Assembly (NCBI GenBank): GCA_902610815.1
Contig: CACLXG010000001.1
Coordinates: 405,573-469,572 of the forward strand
Source of the DNA: an uncultured Candidatus Actinomarina sp.
GTDB lineage: Bacteria > Actinomycetota > Acidimicrobiia > Actinomarinales > Actinomarinaceae
Reading direction: 5' to 3'
DNA length: 64,000 nucleotides
The notes under the pieces were generated by a model that was not told the DNA's origin, ran no database searches, and saw only the letters and a list, made by a program, of their open reading frames with translations. Both the position numbers and the translations under genes were made by a program. Below, piece after piece: positions 55,001 through 63,066 of the stretch. Numbering within the stretch: position 1 is the first letter of the stretch; each line of letters begins with the position of its first letter.

Positions 55001-56557
55001 CTAGGAAGTCATAAAATAATAATTAAATCCATCGCAAAGAGCATTCCAAGAAGCATTGATAATATTTTCATGAACACCAATAGTGCTCCATTGTTTTTTA
55101 GTATCAGTAAATTCAACTAATACTCTTGTTTTTGCTTCTGTACCATCTGAGGAATCAATTATTCTCACCTTATAATCAATAAGTTTCACATTGTTAATAT
55201 CTTGATAGTCGTTTTCAAGAGCTGCTTTCAATGCTTTTGAAAGCGCATCCACTGGACCAACTCCTTCACCTGTTTTTACATACCTATTACCATTAACAGT
55301 TATTTTGCAAACAGCTTCTGAAACAACATTTTCAGAGTTTCTTCTTTCAGAAAAAACTCTGAAGCTTTCAAATTCAAAAAAATCTGGCCTAATTCCTTTT
55401 ATTGAATTCATTAATATAAACAATGAAGCATCTGCTGCTTCAAACTGAAAACCAATGTGTTCAAGATTTTGAACTTGTTGAATGAGCTCTTTAGCTTCAT
55501 CATTATTAATATTTAAACCAAACTCCTCTGCTTTTGTAATAACACTTGCTCTACCAGCTAATTCAGAAACCGTTGTTCTTGTAAAGTTCCCAACTTTTGA
55601 AGAATCTATGTGCTCATATAGTGAGCTATCTTTAGACATGCCAGATGCATGAAGTCCTGCCTTATGGGTAAAAGCTGAGGATCCAACATATGGATGCCTT
55701 GAATCGATAGAAACATTTACAAGTTCTGCAATATGGTTGGCTGTCTGGGTTAGTTTTTTAAGATAATCTATAGGTATTGTCTCGTAATTTTGCTTTAAAG
55801 ATAGATTTGGAATGAGTGTACACAAGTCAGCATTTCCAGTCCTTTCACCATACCCATTGATTGTTCCTTGAACATGATCAACACCAAGGTCTACTGCAAC
55901 CATTGAGTTAACAACTGCACACCCGTTGTCATTTTGAAAATGAACACCAAATTTTGTTTTTGGATATTTTTCTATAACCTCAGAAAGAATTTTTCTTACT
56001 TCCTCGGGTAATGTACCACCATTTGTGTCACAAAATATAAAGCAATCTGCACCAGCTGTAACTACTGATTCAAGAATTTTTAAACTTGTTTCAGAGTCTT
56101 CTTTGTAGCCATCAAAGAAGTGTTCTGCATCAAAAAATACTTTTTTACCTTTTGATTTTAAATATAAAATTGTATCAACTGCCATTTCAATTGCACTATC
56201 AACATCGGTTTGCAACGCCTTTGTAATATGTAGATTTGAAGATTTTCCTACAATACAGACATAATCAGTGCCTGAATCAACTAATGCCTTTACTTGTGGA
56301 TCATCCTTAGCGGATAAATTTAGCTTTCTAGTGGATCCAAAGCTTACAAGTTTTGCATTCTTTAAATTTAACTCTTTTTTTGCAGTTTCAAAAAACTCTT
56401 CTTCTTTCGGAGAAGCTCCAGGCCATCCTCCTTCAATATAACTAACCCCTAATTCGTCAATTAACTTAGCAATTGCAATCTTATCTTTTACAGAAGGCGA
56501 TATACCTTCTTGTTGAAAGCCATCTCTGAGTGTTGTATCAAATATATCTATTTTCAT
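55001..56557 (-). CDS. cimA: (R)-citramalate synthase
   Basis: The enzyme condenses pyruvate with acetyl-CoA to (R)-citramalate, opening the threonine-independent route to isoleucine. The 518-residue protein starts with the HMGL/isopropylmalate-synthase motif DTTLRDGFQQEGIS, has GFHF-type VHFQNDNG near 200 and HKAGLHASG near 300. It ends with a LeuA-type dimer/regulatory domain (about 385-515), where isoleucine could bind. The GGWPGASPKEEEFF stretch is typical of the CimA branch rather than LeuA. The ATG follows the T-run of a terminator-like hairpin by five bases, with no good Shine-Dalgarno sequence. See the leader features upstream. Confidence 0.9.
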   Translation of the reverse strand: MKIDIFDTTLRDGFQQEGISPSVKDKIAIAKLIDELGVSYIEGGWPGASPKEEEFFETAKKELNLKNAKLVSFGSTRKLNLSAKDDPQVKALVDSGTDYVCIVGKSSNLHITKALQTDVDSAIEMAVDTILYLKSKGKKVFFDAEHFFDGYKEDSETSLKILESVVTAGADCFIFCDTNGGTLPEEVRKILSEVIEKYPKTKFGVHFQNDNGCAVVNSMVAVDLGVDHVQGTINGYGERTGNADLCTLIPNLSLKQNYETIPIDYLKKLTQTANHIAELVNVSIDSRHPYVGSSAFTHKAGLHASGMSKDSSLYEHIDSSKVGNFTRTTVSELAGRASVITKAEEFGLNINNDEAKELIQQVQNLEHIGFQFEAADASLFILMNSIKGIRPDFFEFESFRVFSERRNSENVVSEAVCKITVNGNRYVKTGEGVGPVDALSKALKAALENDYQDINNVKLIDYKVRIIDSSDGTEAKTRVLVEFTDTKKQWSTIGVHENIINASWNALCDGFNYYFMTS

Positions 56558-56562
56558 ATTCC

Positions 56563-56588
56563 AAAAAAAAACCCTTGCAAAGCAAGGG
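56563..56588 (-). terminator. Rho-independent terminator / attenuator before cimA
   Basis: On the minus strand CCCTTGC (56588-56582), loop TTT, GCAAGGG (56578-56572) is followed by nine T residues. It is a perfect seven-base-pair hairpin and T-run. It ends five bases before the cimA ATG, so it cannot simply mark the end of the upstream operon without also controlling cimA. Confidence 0.85.
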
Positions 56589-56613
56589 CAACAACGTTTT
56601 TTACGTTGCTCCT
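56585..56613 (-). promoter_or_regulatory. Candidate antiterminator in the cimA leader
   Basis: The minus-strand segment AGG(A)GCAAC (56613-56605) can pair with GTTGCCCT (56592-56585), eight pairs with one bulged A. This takes four bases of the 5' arm of the terminator hairpin, so the two structures exclude each other. A competing local hairpin CAACGT/ACGTTG (56608-56603 with 56597-56592) also exists. This is pairing seen by eye; energies were not computed. Confidence 0.55.
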
Positions 56614-56638
56614 AAATAATAATTATAATTTTTTTCAT
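56612..56638 (-). CDS. Putative isoleucine leader peptide (MKKIIIII)
   Basis: An eight-codon reading frame begins with ATG 11 bases after the stop of the LppM-like gene and reads ATG AAA AAA ATT ATA ATT ATT ATT TAG. Five consecutive isoleucine codons stand directly before the antiterminator strand. This is the arrangement of a ribosome-mediated attenuator for an isoleucine pathway gene such as cimA. No clear Shine-Dalgarno sequence precedes it. An overlapping TTGACT...TATAAT-like stretch offers a competing promoter reading, so translation is not certain. Confidence 0.55.
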   Translation of the reverse strand: MKKIIIII

Positions 56639-56648
56639 TGAGTCAATA

Positions 56649-57335
56649 TTAGTTCTTTTTTCTATATTGTCTAACAAAAATATAGATCGATGAAAGTACC
56701 AAAAATAAAATTATGATATTTGTTGGGCTTAATAGTGAGTACTTATTTGCAACCACTTCAAAAGTTTTTACAGAAGTTCCTTCAATATCAAAAATCACTG
56801 TGTTATTGACAATATTCTCAAGCTTAGGACTAGTGATATTTCCGGGAACAATTACAGACAACTTGCCGTCAAAAACATTGTCATACCCTTCTATACTTTC
56901 CTCATCTGAAACAAAGATTTCTCCAAAAATTCCATTTATATTAAATGATCTGCTTGACTCACTAAAGTTTATTTCTTCAATAGGTAGCAATAATAATGCT
57001 GTATTTTCGTTTTCATTTAGTAATTTAAATTGAGCTTGCAACTCTTCAGTATTTTGAAAATCATTTCTAACTAAAATACCTAAATAATTTCCCTCTTGAT
57101 AAATTGACGATCCATACCCTTCTGGAAGATCTGCAAGTATAGCGTCTAATCCTCCAATTGCTGTTGTTTGACCAGTTTCTAATGCATAAAACTGTGCATC
57201 CTGATCGAGTAAAATTAATATTTTATAACTACCCGAATAATCTTCATTAAATTCAACTTCCATACTCCACTTAACTTCACAAGCAGAAAAAAGAAGAAAT
57301 GATATAAGCAGATAAAACTTAAACTTTGTGTTCAT
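56649..57335 (-). CDS. LppM-like lipoprotein
   Basis: This secreted lipoprotein of 228 residues has a signal peptide ending in the lipobox FSAC (Cys19), a beta-rich external domain (about 22-195) that begins with VKWSMEVEFNEDYSGSYKI, a C-terminal membrane helix (about 205-222) and a basic tail. This two-anchor layout and the N-terminal strand pattern resemble actinobacterial LppM-domain proteins. Function is unknown; LppM of Mycobacterium affects surface lipids and host interaction. It overlaps rdgB by 17 bases. Its stop lies just before the cimA leader peptide. Confidence 0.75.
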   Translation of the reverse strand: MNTKFKFYLLISFLLFSACEVKWSMEVEFNEDYSGSYKILILLDQDAQFYALETGQTTAIGGLDAILADLPEGYGSSIYQEGNYLGILVRNDFQNTEELQAQFKLLNENENTALLLLPIEEINFSESSRSFNINGIFGEIFVSDEESIEGYDNVFDGKLSVIVPGNITSPKLENIVNNTVIFDIEGTSVKTFEVVANKYSLLSPTNIIILFLVLSSIYIFVRQYRKKN

Positions 57336-57894
57336 TTAACATCTCAACTAACTTTACCGCTGCTATTTTTCTATGACTTATATTTGATTTTTCTTCTAAA
57401 GTCATTTCAGCTAAGGTTTTTCCGTTGACATCAAATATTGGGTCATATCCAAAACCATTTTTTCCTCTTGGATCTAATATAATATTTCCTTTAAGAACTC
57501 CTTCTGAAGTTAGATAATTTAAACCATCAAAATAACAAAGAACCGTTTTAAAGAACGCGCTTAGATTGTGAGCTGTTTTAAGTTCACTTATTAATTTTTG
57601 ATTATTTTCAACATCCGTAGAGCTTAAGCCAGCATATCTCTTGGAGTGAACACCAGGCCGACCATCTAATGCATCTACAAACAAACCTGAATCATCAGAA
57701 ATAACTGGAGATTTAAAAAACTCATAACATTCTTCAGCCTTCTTTTTTGCATTTTCTTCGATTGTATTTTTATCTTCTATCACATCTGGAGTATCTTTAT
57801 TAACTATCAAGGTGTGTTTACTTCCAGATTCTTGAAAAATTTTTGATAACTCTTTGTGCTTATTTTTATTATTTGAAGCTAAAAGGATTTCCAT
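57319..57894 (-). CDS. rdgB: dITP/XTP pyrophosphatase RdgB
   Basis: This enzyme removes non-canonical purine nucleoside triphosphates. From ATG 57894 it has 191 residues, starting MEILLASNNKNKHKEL, which is the SxNxxK family motif. SDDSGLFVDALDGRPGVHSKRYAG follows near 70, then FGYDPIF near 147 and SHRKIAA close to the end. An in-frame TTG at 57915 is less likely, because the family begins at the ATG. It lies four bases from the rph stop; rph-rdgB is a common bacterial pair. Confidence 0.95.
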   Translation of the reverse strand: MEILLASNNKNKHKELSKIFQESGSKHTLIVNKDTPDVIEDKNTIEENAKKKAEECYEFFKSPVISDDSGLFVDALDGRPGVHSKRYAGLSSTDVENNQKLISELKTAHNLSAFFKTVLCYFDGLNYLTSEGVLKGNIILDPRGKNGFGYDPIFDVNGKTLAEMTLEEKSNISHRKIAAVKLVEMLNEHKV

Positions 57895-57898
57895 CTGC

Positions 57899-58561
57899 TT
57901 ATTTTTGTATTTCAAATACTTCTTTTATACACTCTTTTCCAAGTTCAAAAAGTTGATCGAGATGTTCTTTTGGAAATGGTTTTCCTTCCGCAGTACCCTG
58001 TATCTCTAATATTTCAAATTTTTCATCTAGTACTAAATTAAGATCAACCTCTGCATTGGAATCTTTTTCATAATCAAGATCTGCTACCAATTCGCCAGCA
58101 ACAATTCCAACTGAAATCGCACCAACTTTGCTTGTAAGTGGGTTTTGATTTAATTTGTTTTCCTGGATCATTTTTTCAAATGTATCATTCAGAGCTATCC
58201 AAGCACCATTAATAGAAGCTGTTCTTGTACCGCCATCAGCTTCCAGCACATCGCAATCTACTGTAAAGGAGTACCCGTTTATAATTCCTAAATTACAAAC
58301 AGCTCTTAAAGATCTTCCAATTAATCTTGAAATTTCTTTAGACCTACCTGACTCATAAGATTTTCTTGATATTCTATTTCCTGATGACCCAGGTAACATA
58401 TTGTACTCAGCAGTTACCCAACCCTTATCAGAATTTAGCAACCAGTCTGGGAGCCTAGTTGAGACAGATACTGTAACCAATACCTTTGTATTGCCTGATT
58501 CGTATAAAACTGAGTTTTCAGCAGAATTAATAAAATTTTTGGTTACTTTTATTGGTCTCAT
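57899..58561 (-). CDS. rph: Ribonuclease PH
   Basis: This phosphorolytic exoribonuclease trims tRNA 3' ends. The 220-residue protein is a little shorter than the usual 240, with the N-terminus starting MRPIKVTKNF rather than with the longer RxDGR stretch. It keeps GWVTAEYNMLPGSSGNR, EISRLIGRSLRAV and DCDVLEADGGTRTASINGA. tRNA genes here lack an encoded CCA, so trimming before CCA addition is needed. The ATG overlaps the pdxH stop by one base. Confidence 0.94.
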   Translation of the reverse strand: MRPIKVTKNFINSAENSVLYESGNTKVLVTVSVSTRLPDWLLNSDKGWVTAEYNMLPGSSGNRISRKSYESGRSKEISRLIGRSLRAVCNLGIINGYSFTVDCDVLEADGGTRTASINGAWIALNDTFEKMIQENKLNQNPLTSKVGAISVGIVAGELVADLDYEKDSNAEVDLNLVLDEKFEILEIQGTAEGKPFPKEHLDQLFELGKECIKEVFEIQK

Positions 58562-59208
58562 TATGGGGACATCCTTTCAATTTTCCATGAATTGTCTTCT
58601 GGCTTATAACAAAACCTATCATGCGTCCTGTTTCTTCTCCCCTGCCAAAACTCCCAATAATTAACTTCAATAGCAAACCCACCCCAAAAGTCAGGTCTTG
58701 GTATTTCTTTTCCTTCATATTCTTTTTCAAGCTCATCAATTTTATTCGTAACATCTTCTCTGGAGTAGATGATATTGCTCTGTGCAGAGGCCAAAGCACT
58801 TAATTGTCCGCCTCTTGGTCTTGTTTTAAAATATTCATCGGATACTTGTGAGTCAGCTTTTCTTGCTATGCCTTGAAATCTGACTTGCCTATGGATTTCA
58901 GCCCAGTAAAAAATACCAGAAACATTAGGGTTAGCAAATATCTCCACTGCTTTTGGACTCTCATAGTGTGTGTGAAAGATTAAATTATTATTTACGATAT
59001 TTTTAAATAGTACATATCTCGATCTCGGAGCATTTTTATCTACAGTAGCTAGAACCATTGCATTAGGTTCGTAAATTTGCGTTTCAATGGCTTCGTCGAG
59101 CCACTTTGTAAATTGTGTTATAGGGTCTTGATTTAAATCTTCTGATGTCAGGTCTAAATCGCTGTATTCATTACGAAGAGATTGAATCTTTTCTGAAAAA
59201 TTTTCCAT
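58561..59208 (-). CDS. pdxH: Pyridoxamine 5'-phosphate oxidase
   Basis: This FMN enzyme oxidises pyridoxamine or pyridoxine phosphate to PLP. It has 215 residues with the FMN-binding PNAMVLATVDKNAPRSRYVLFKN, the FYWAEIHRQVRFQG strand, PRGGQLSALASAQS and the C-terminal FWQGRRNRTHDRFCY, which contains the substrate-binding Arg and His. The ATG overlaps the acn stop. It supplies PLP for enzymes such as SerC in this window. PdxS/PdxT are not visible here. Confidence 0.95.
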   Translation of the reverse strand: MENFSEKIQSLRNEYSDLDLTSEDLNQDPITQFTKWLDEAIETQIYEPNAMVLATVDKNAPRSRYVLFKNIVNNNLIFHTHYESPKAVEIFANPNVSGIFYWAEIHRQVRFQGIARKADSQVSDEYFKTRPRGGQLSALASAQSNIIYSREDVTNKIDELEKEYEGKEIPRPDFWGGFAIEVNYWEFWQGRRNRTHDRFCYKPEDNSWKIERMSP

Positions 59209-61469
59209 TAATTTGATTTAATATAATTTAAAGCTGATCCACTTTCAAACCAACTTATTTGCTCTTCAGATAGAGAATGGCTGGTATCTATATCCACTGT
59301 TGAACCATCTTCTTTCTGTATAGAGACTGTAACTTTACTTCCAGGACTTAAGTTTTCGAGATTTTTAATAGTTAATTTATCATTCTGCTCTATCTTTTCA
59401 TAGTCAGCTTTATCTTCAAAGGTTAGCGGTAGTATCCCTTGCTTTTTCAAATTAGCTTCGTGGATTCTTGCAAAGCTTTTAACCAAAACTACTCTACAAC
59501 CTCTGAACCTTGGCTCCATGGCAGCATGCTCCCTTGATGATCCCTCACCGTAATTTTCATCACCAATTGCAATCCAGTTTATGTTATTTTCATGGTATGT
59601 TTTTGCAAGATCCGGCAATGTCATAATTTCATTGTTAAGGGTATTAACACCTGTCCCTGAGTCTTCTGAAAAAGCATTATTAACACCTATAAATAAATTT
59701 TGAGAAATATTTTCTAAGTGACCTCTAAACCTTAACCATTTACCTGCAGGTGATATATGATCTGTTGTACACTTTCCTACAGCTTTCATAATTACAGTCA
59801 TGTCTATATAATTACTTGCATCAAATGAGTCAAAAGGTGTTAAAGCTTGTAATCTCTCAGAATCTGGACTTATAACAACTTCAACTTCACTATTTTCTTT
59901 TGGCTGGACAAAACCTTCCAAAGTGCTTTCAAACCCTTCTGAAGGTAGCTCTTCTGCAGTTGGAGGTGAGAGCTTTACCTCTTCACCTTCTTCGTTTATT
60001 AAAGTATCATTAAGAAAATCGAATTCTAGAGTTCCACCTAAAGCAAGGCCTATTACAGTTTCCGGTGAACCAATAAAGGATAATGTTTCCTTATTGCCAT
60101 CGTTTCTTGCTGGAAAATTTCTATTGTACGAAGAGACAATTGTATTAGTTTGTCCTTCTTCAATATCATCTCTCTTCCATTGCCCAATACAAGGTCCACA
60201 TGCATTTGCAAGGACAGTAGCGCCTATTGCTTCAAGATCTTTTAAGTATCCATCTCTTTCAATAGTTGCTCTAGTAATTTCGGACCCTGGAGTGACCATA
60301 AGTGGGACTTTAGATTTTAGACCTTTTTTAGCTGCTTCTCTTGCTATAAAAGCCGCTCGACCAATATCTTCATAAGATGAATTAGTGCATGAACCTATAA
60401 GAGCGTTTGAAATTTCTAAAGGATAACTATTTTCTACAGCATCATCTTTCAATTTTGATACTGGGCGAGCTAAGTCTGGTGTATGTGGACCCACAACGTG
60501 TGGCTCAAGACTATCTAGATCAATTTCAATAACTTGATCAAAATAATTTTCAGGGTTTGCAACAACATCATCGTCTGGAGTTAGCAAATGCATATTTTCC
60601 CTAGCAAGAGACGCTATATCTCCTCTTCCAGTGGCCTTAAGGTATTCCTCTCCTTTTACGTCGAATGGAAATATAGAGCATGTTGCGCCAATTTCAGCAC
60701 CCATATTTGTTATAGTTGCTTTTCCTGTAGTAGAAATAGACTCTGTTCCTTCGCCAAAATATTCAACAATTGCATTCGTGCCGCCCTTTACAGTCAAAAT
60801 TTCTGCAACTTTCAAAATTATATCTTTGGGAGCTGTCCAACCACTTAATTTTCCTGTAAGTTTTACCCCAATTAATTTTGGTATTTTTGTATTGAAAGGC
60901 ATACCAGCCATTACATCAACTGCATCAGCTCCACCAACTCCAATTGCAACCATACCTAATCCCCCTGCATTTGGTGTGTGGCTATCAGTTCCAATCATCA
61001 TTCCACCAGGAAATGCATACTGCTCAAGAACAACTTGATGAATAATTCCAGCCCCTGGACCCCAAAAACCAATATTAAATTTTTCAGATGCTGTTCGTAA
61101 AAAATCAAATACTTCTTTATGTGTTTTATTAGCGACTTTTAAATCACTGTTTGCCCCTTCATAAGCTTGAATCAAATGATCACAGTGAACTGTAGTGGGA
61201 ACTGCTGTCTCTGGTAGTTCAGCTTGCATAAATTGGAGCAATGCCATTTGTGCTGTTGCGTCCTGCATCGCTACCCTGTCAGGCAAAAAGTCACCAAAGT
61301 CTTCTCCTCTATTTAGTGAGATATCAGATACGTCTTTAGCATGGCCATATAAAACTTTCTCAGCTAAAGTCAGTGAATTACCTTTTCTGGCTTTGAATTC
61401 AGTAATATTTGATTCAAGAGTTTTATAAACTCTTTCTACCAATTGAAAATGTGTTTTTGAAAGATCCAT
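59208..61469 (-). CDS. acnA: Aconitate hydratase
   Basis: This iron-sulfur enzyme interconverts citrate and isocitrate. From ATG 61469 it has 753 residues, of the shorter, mitochondrial-like type rather than the 890-residue AcnA common in actinobacteria. Cluster cysteines are in IGSCTNSSYED and ANACGPCIGQW, and the swivel domain has GEGSSREHAAMEPRFRG near 645. TATAAT lies seven bases before the ATG, suggesting a leaderless mRNA. It heads a pdxH-rph-rdgB-lppM series joined by one- to 17-base overlaps or a four-base gap. Confidence 0.95.
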   Translation of the reverse strand: MDLSKTHFQLVERVYKTLESNITEFKARKGNSLTLAEKVLYGHAKDVSDISLNRGEDFGDFLPDRVAMQDATAQMALLQFMQAELPETAVPTTVHCDHLIQAYEGANSDLKVANKTHKEVFDFLRTASEKFNIGFWGPGAGIIHQVVLEQYAFPGGMMIGTDSHTPNAGGLGMVAIGVGGADAVDVMAGMPFNTKIPKLIGVKLTGKLSGWTAPKDIILKVAEILTVKGGTNAIVEYFGEGTESISTTGKATITNMGAEIGATCSIFPFDVKGEEYLKATGRGDIASLARENMHLLTPDDDVVANPENYFDQVIEIDLDSLEPHVVGPHTPDLARPVSKLKDDAVENSYPLEISNALIGSCTNSSYEDIGRAAFIAREAAKKGLKSKVPLMVTPGSEITRATIERDGYLKDLEAIGATVLANACGPCIGQWKRDDIEEGQTNTIVSSYNRNFPARNDGNKETLSFIGSPETVIGLALGGTLEFDFLNDTLINEEGEEVKLSPPTAEELPSEGFESTLEGFVQPKENSEVEVVISPDSERLQALTPFDSFDASNYIDMTVIMKAVGKCTTDHISPAGKWLRFRGHLENISQNLFIGVNNAFSEDSGTGVNTLNNEIMTLPDLAKTYHENNINWIAIGDENYGEGSSREHAAMEPRFRGCRVVLVKSFARIHEANLKKQGILPLTFEDKADYEKIEQNDKLTIKNLENLSPGSKVTVSIQKEDGSTVDIDTSHSLSEEQISWFESGSALNYIKSN

Positions 61470-61476
61470 CAAAATA

Positions 61477-61482
61477 ATTATA
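61477..61482 (-). promoter_or_regulatory. Consensus -10 box of a leaderless acn gene
   Basis: TATAAT on the minus strand ends seven bases before the ATG at 61469, so transcription should begin at about the start codon. No Shine-Dalgarno sequence is present in the seven bases. The -35 region is weak. Confidence 0.5.
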
Positions 61483-61507
61483 TATTTACTTGAGTCTAAA
61501 GATGAAC

Positions 61508-62959
61508 TTATCTAAATTCTGTACAAGTATTCTTAAACTCACAATAATCACACCATTCACCAACTTTGTGACTAGGGCTCAACGCATCAAAAGGTATCCA
61601 AGATGCTGGCTTTTTTGCAATATCTTCAAATTTTGCTTTAGCGGACTCGAGTTCACTAATACCAAACTTTCTTTCTTTTACAGATGCATTGTTGTCAGAT
61701 ACGTAAATATGCAATACTATTATTTCTTTTTCAGATTTCATTAGCTGTGAAGCCCCTAAAGCATAAAGCTGCGCTTCTAAAAAGTCTTCGGGAATTTCTG
61801 GACGTGTTTTTAGCTCAATTATTAGAGGTATATCACCAAGTCTTCCAGCTAAGTCAGACTTTCCAGTAAATATTGTTGCTACTTTCTGGTCAACAACTTT
61901 TCCATCTCTCAAGCCTTTTCCTTCGGTGATACAGGTAAAACCTAAAATATATTCTGATTCTTTTATTATTAAGTCCTCATAATTATTTAATTGTGAAACT
62001 AGCTGTTGGTATTTTAAATAAAGCTGTTCTCGAGTAACTTCGTCCTCTTCATTTGTTAATTGGTTGAAACTCTCAATATTTTGCTTTTCAGAAAATTTTT
62101 CGTTATTTACTAAAATTTCCTGTGAAAATTGATGAAACTTAGTAGCCACTGATTCTGATTCATACTCAATAAAGTCTTCTCTTGGTAAACCATATTGAAC
62201 ATTCCATGCCGTTCTTCTTTCGCAATTAGAAAGTTTTACTAAATTCGTTTTAGATATTTTTACTTCTCTAATTCGATTAGTAATTTTGTCAGCATTAATT
62301 AGTGGAAATTGTCCACATCTTGATGCTTGATCGCAGTAATCGCATTGTTTACCAGGAGTACGCTTTTTCCTACCTTCTAGATAATCTTCTAAGATATTGA
62401 AATAATCATCAATAATTTCATCAGGATTTTCTACCATCTCAATTTCTACTAAGTCATCTAATTCAATAGCAGCCGTATAGAATTCTTCATTTTCAGATTT
62501 CAATTTTGTAATAATTGCTCTATCAATTAACTCTGGTTCTGGGTCATGTGCAGTTTTTAATCTTATATATTCATATTGATTATCATCTTCGAACTCATAG
62601 GCAAAGTGAGTGGTTATTCCGTACTCTTCTCCATCTATTTCTTTTATGGCCTCTTTAATTAAATACTCATGATTAAAATTGGAATTTCTTTTAGGATAAA
62701 TTGTTCTAAATCTTGTGAATAAATCAGAAAGTATCCTTTTTTGAATAGTGTCATAAAATTGAAAATTATTATCTTCAGCAACTTTTACAGATGTTTCTTC
62801 AAGAGCATCATTATTAAGCCAATCTACAATTGCTTTATTTAAATCTTTCCACCTATCTAATTTTGGACTTGCAAGTCTGGTCTTTTTTCCATAAGAGCTG
62901 TGGCACTGTGATATCTTCCTTATTTGATTAGTTGAATAAGTATTATCTCTATCAGGCAT
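61508..62959 (-). CDS. Double Cas4/RecB-like PD-(D/E)XK nuclease protein
   Basis: The protein has 483 residues from ATG 62959. Its C-terminal half (about 235-483) is a RecB/Cas4-type nuclease domain: D369, then E382-L-K384 in IPLIIELKT, Q397 in EAQLYALG, and four cysteines C246 and C470, C473, C479 for an Fe-S cluster. The N-terminal half repeats the layout with C19 and C206, C209, C215, the same CxxCx5C spacing, but the catalytic strand reads YIRLK, Arg133 replacing Glu. It is therefore an active-plus-degenerate pair. No cas genes are nearby; a DNA-repair exonuclease role is inferred. Confidence 0.75.
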   Translation of the reverse strand: MPDRDNTYSTNQIRKISQCHSSYGKKTRLASPKLDRWKDLNKAIVDWLNNDALEETSVKVAEDNNFQFYDTIQKRILSDLFTRFRTIYPKRNSNFNHEYLIKEAIKEIDGEEYGITTHFAYEFEDDNQYEYIRLKTAHDPEPELIDRAIITKLKSENEEFYTAAIELDDLVEIEMVENPDEIIDDYFNILEDYLEGRKKRTPGKQCDYCDQASRCGQFPLINADKITNRIREVKISKTNLVKLSNCERRTAWNVQYGLPREDFIEYESESVATKFHQFSQEILVNNEKFSEKQNIESFNQLTNEEDEVTREQLYLKYQQLVSQLNNYEDLIIKESEYILGFTCITEGKGLRDGKVVDQKVATIFTGKSDLAGRLGDIPLIIELKTRPEIPEDFLEAQLYALGASQLMKSEKEIIVLHIYVSDNNASVKERKFGISELESAKAKFEDIAKKPASWIPFDALSPSHKVGEWCDYCEFKNTCTEFR

Positions 62960-62965
62960 AATAAA

Positions 62966-62971
62966 ATTATA
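62966..62971 (-). promoter_or_regulatory. Consensus -10 box of a leaderless nuclease gene
   Basis: TATAAT on the minus strand lies six bases before the ATG at 62959. This also decides the start: the in-frame GTG at 62977 would be upstream of the -10 box itself, so it is unlikely to be used. Confidence 0.5.
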
Positions 62972-63015
62972 ATTCACTAATTATTGCAAATCTGCCGTTT
63001 CAAAAGGCCTTAATG

Positions 63016-63033
63016 ACTGCCAAAACTGCCAAA
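63016..63033. repeat. Tandem 9-base repeat in a divergent promoter region
   Basis: ACTGCCAAA occurs twice head to tail (63016-63024 and 63025-63033) in the 113-base gap between the nuclease and GMC oxidoreductase genes. The position fits an operator for the GMC gene, but no regulator is known. Confidence 0.4.
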
Positions 63034-63060
63034 ATTCAATCTCACTTTACTAACTATCTG

Positions 63061-63066
63061 TAGAAT
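63061..63066 (+). promoter_or_regulatory. Putative -10 box of a leaderless GMC oxidoreductase gene
   Basis: TAGAAT lies six bases before the ATG at 63073 and no Shine-Dalgarno sequence is visible. The -35 position overlaps no consensus hexamer. Confidence 0.4.

Noticed and set aside
56624-56649. TTGACT and TATAAT as a normal promoter for cimA
   Set aside because: The two hexamers are 13 bases apart, too close for a standard sigma-70 promoter. A start here would still have to pass the terminator. Kept only as the competing reading of the attenuator.
58527-58799. 90-codon frame on the minus strand within pdxH
   Set aside because: It lies wholly inside pdxH and the first codons of rph in another frame and shows no domain pattern.
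59923-61038. Three plus-strand frames of 86-150 codons opposite aconitase
   Set aside because: They are antisense shadows of conserved aconitase sequence without start signals.
61508-62959. A CRISPR Cas4 gene
   Set aside because: The cysteine and ExK layout is Cas4-like, but there are no repeats, no cas1/cas2 and a double-module architecture, so it is not called as a CRISPR component.
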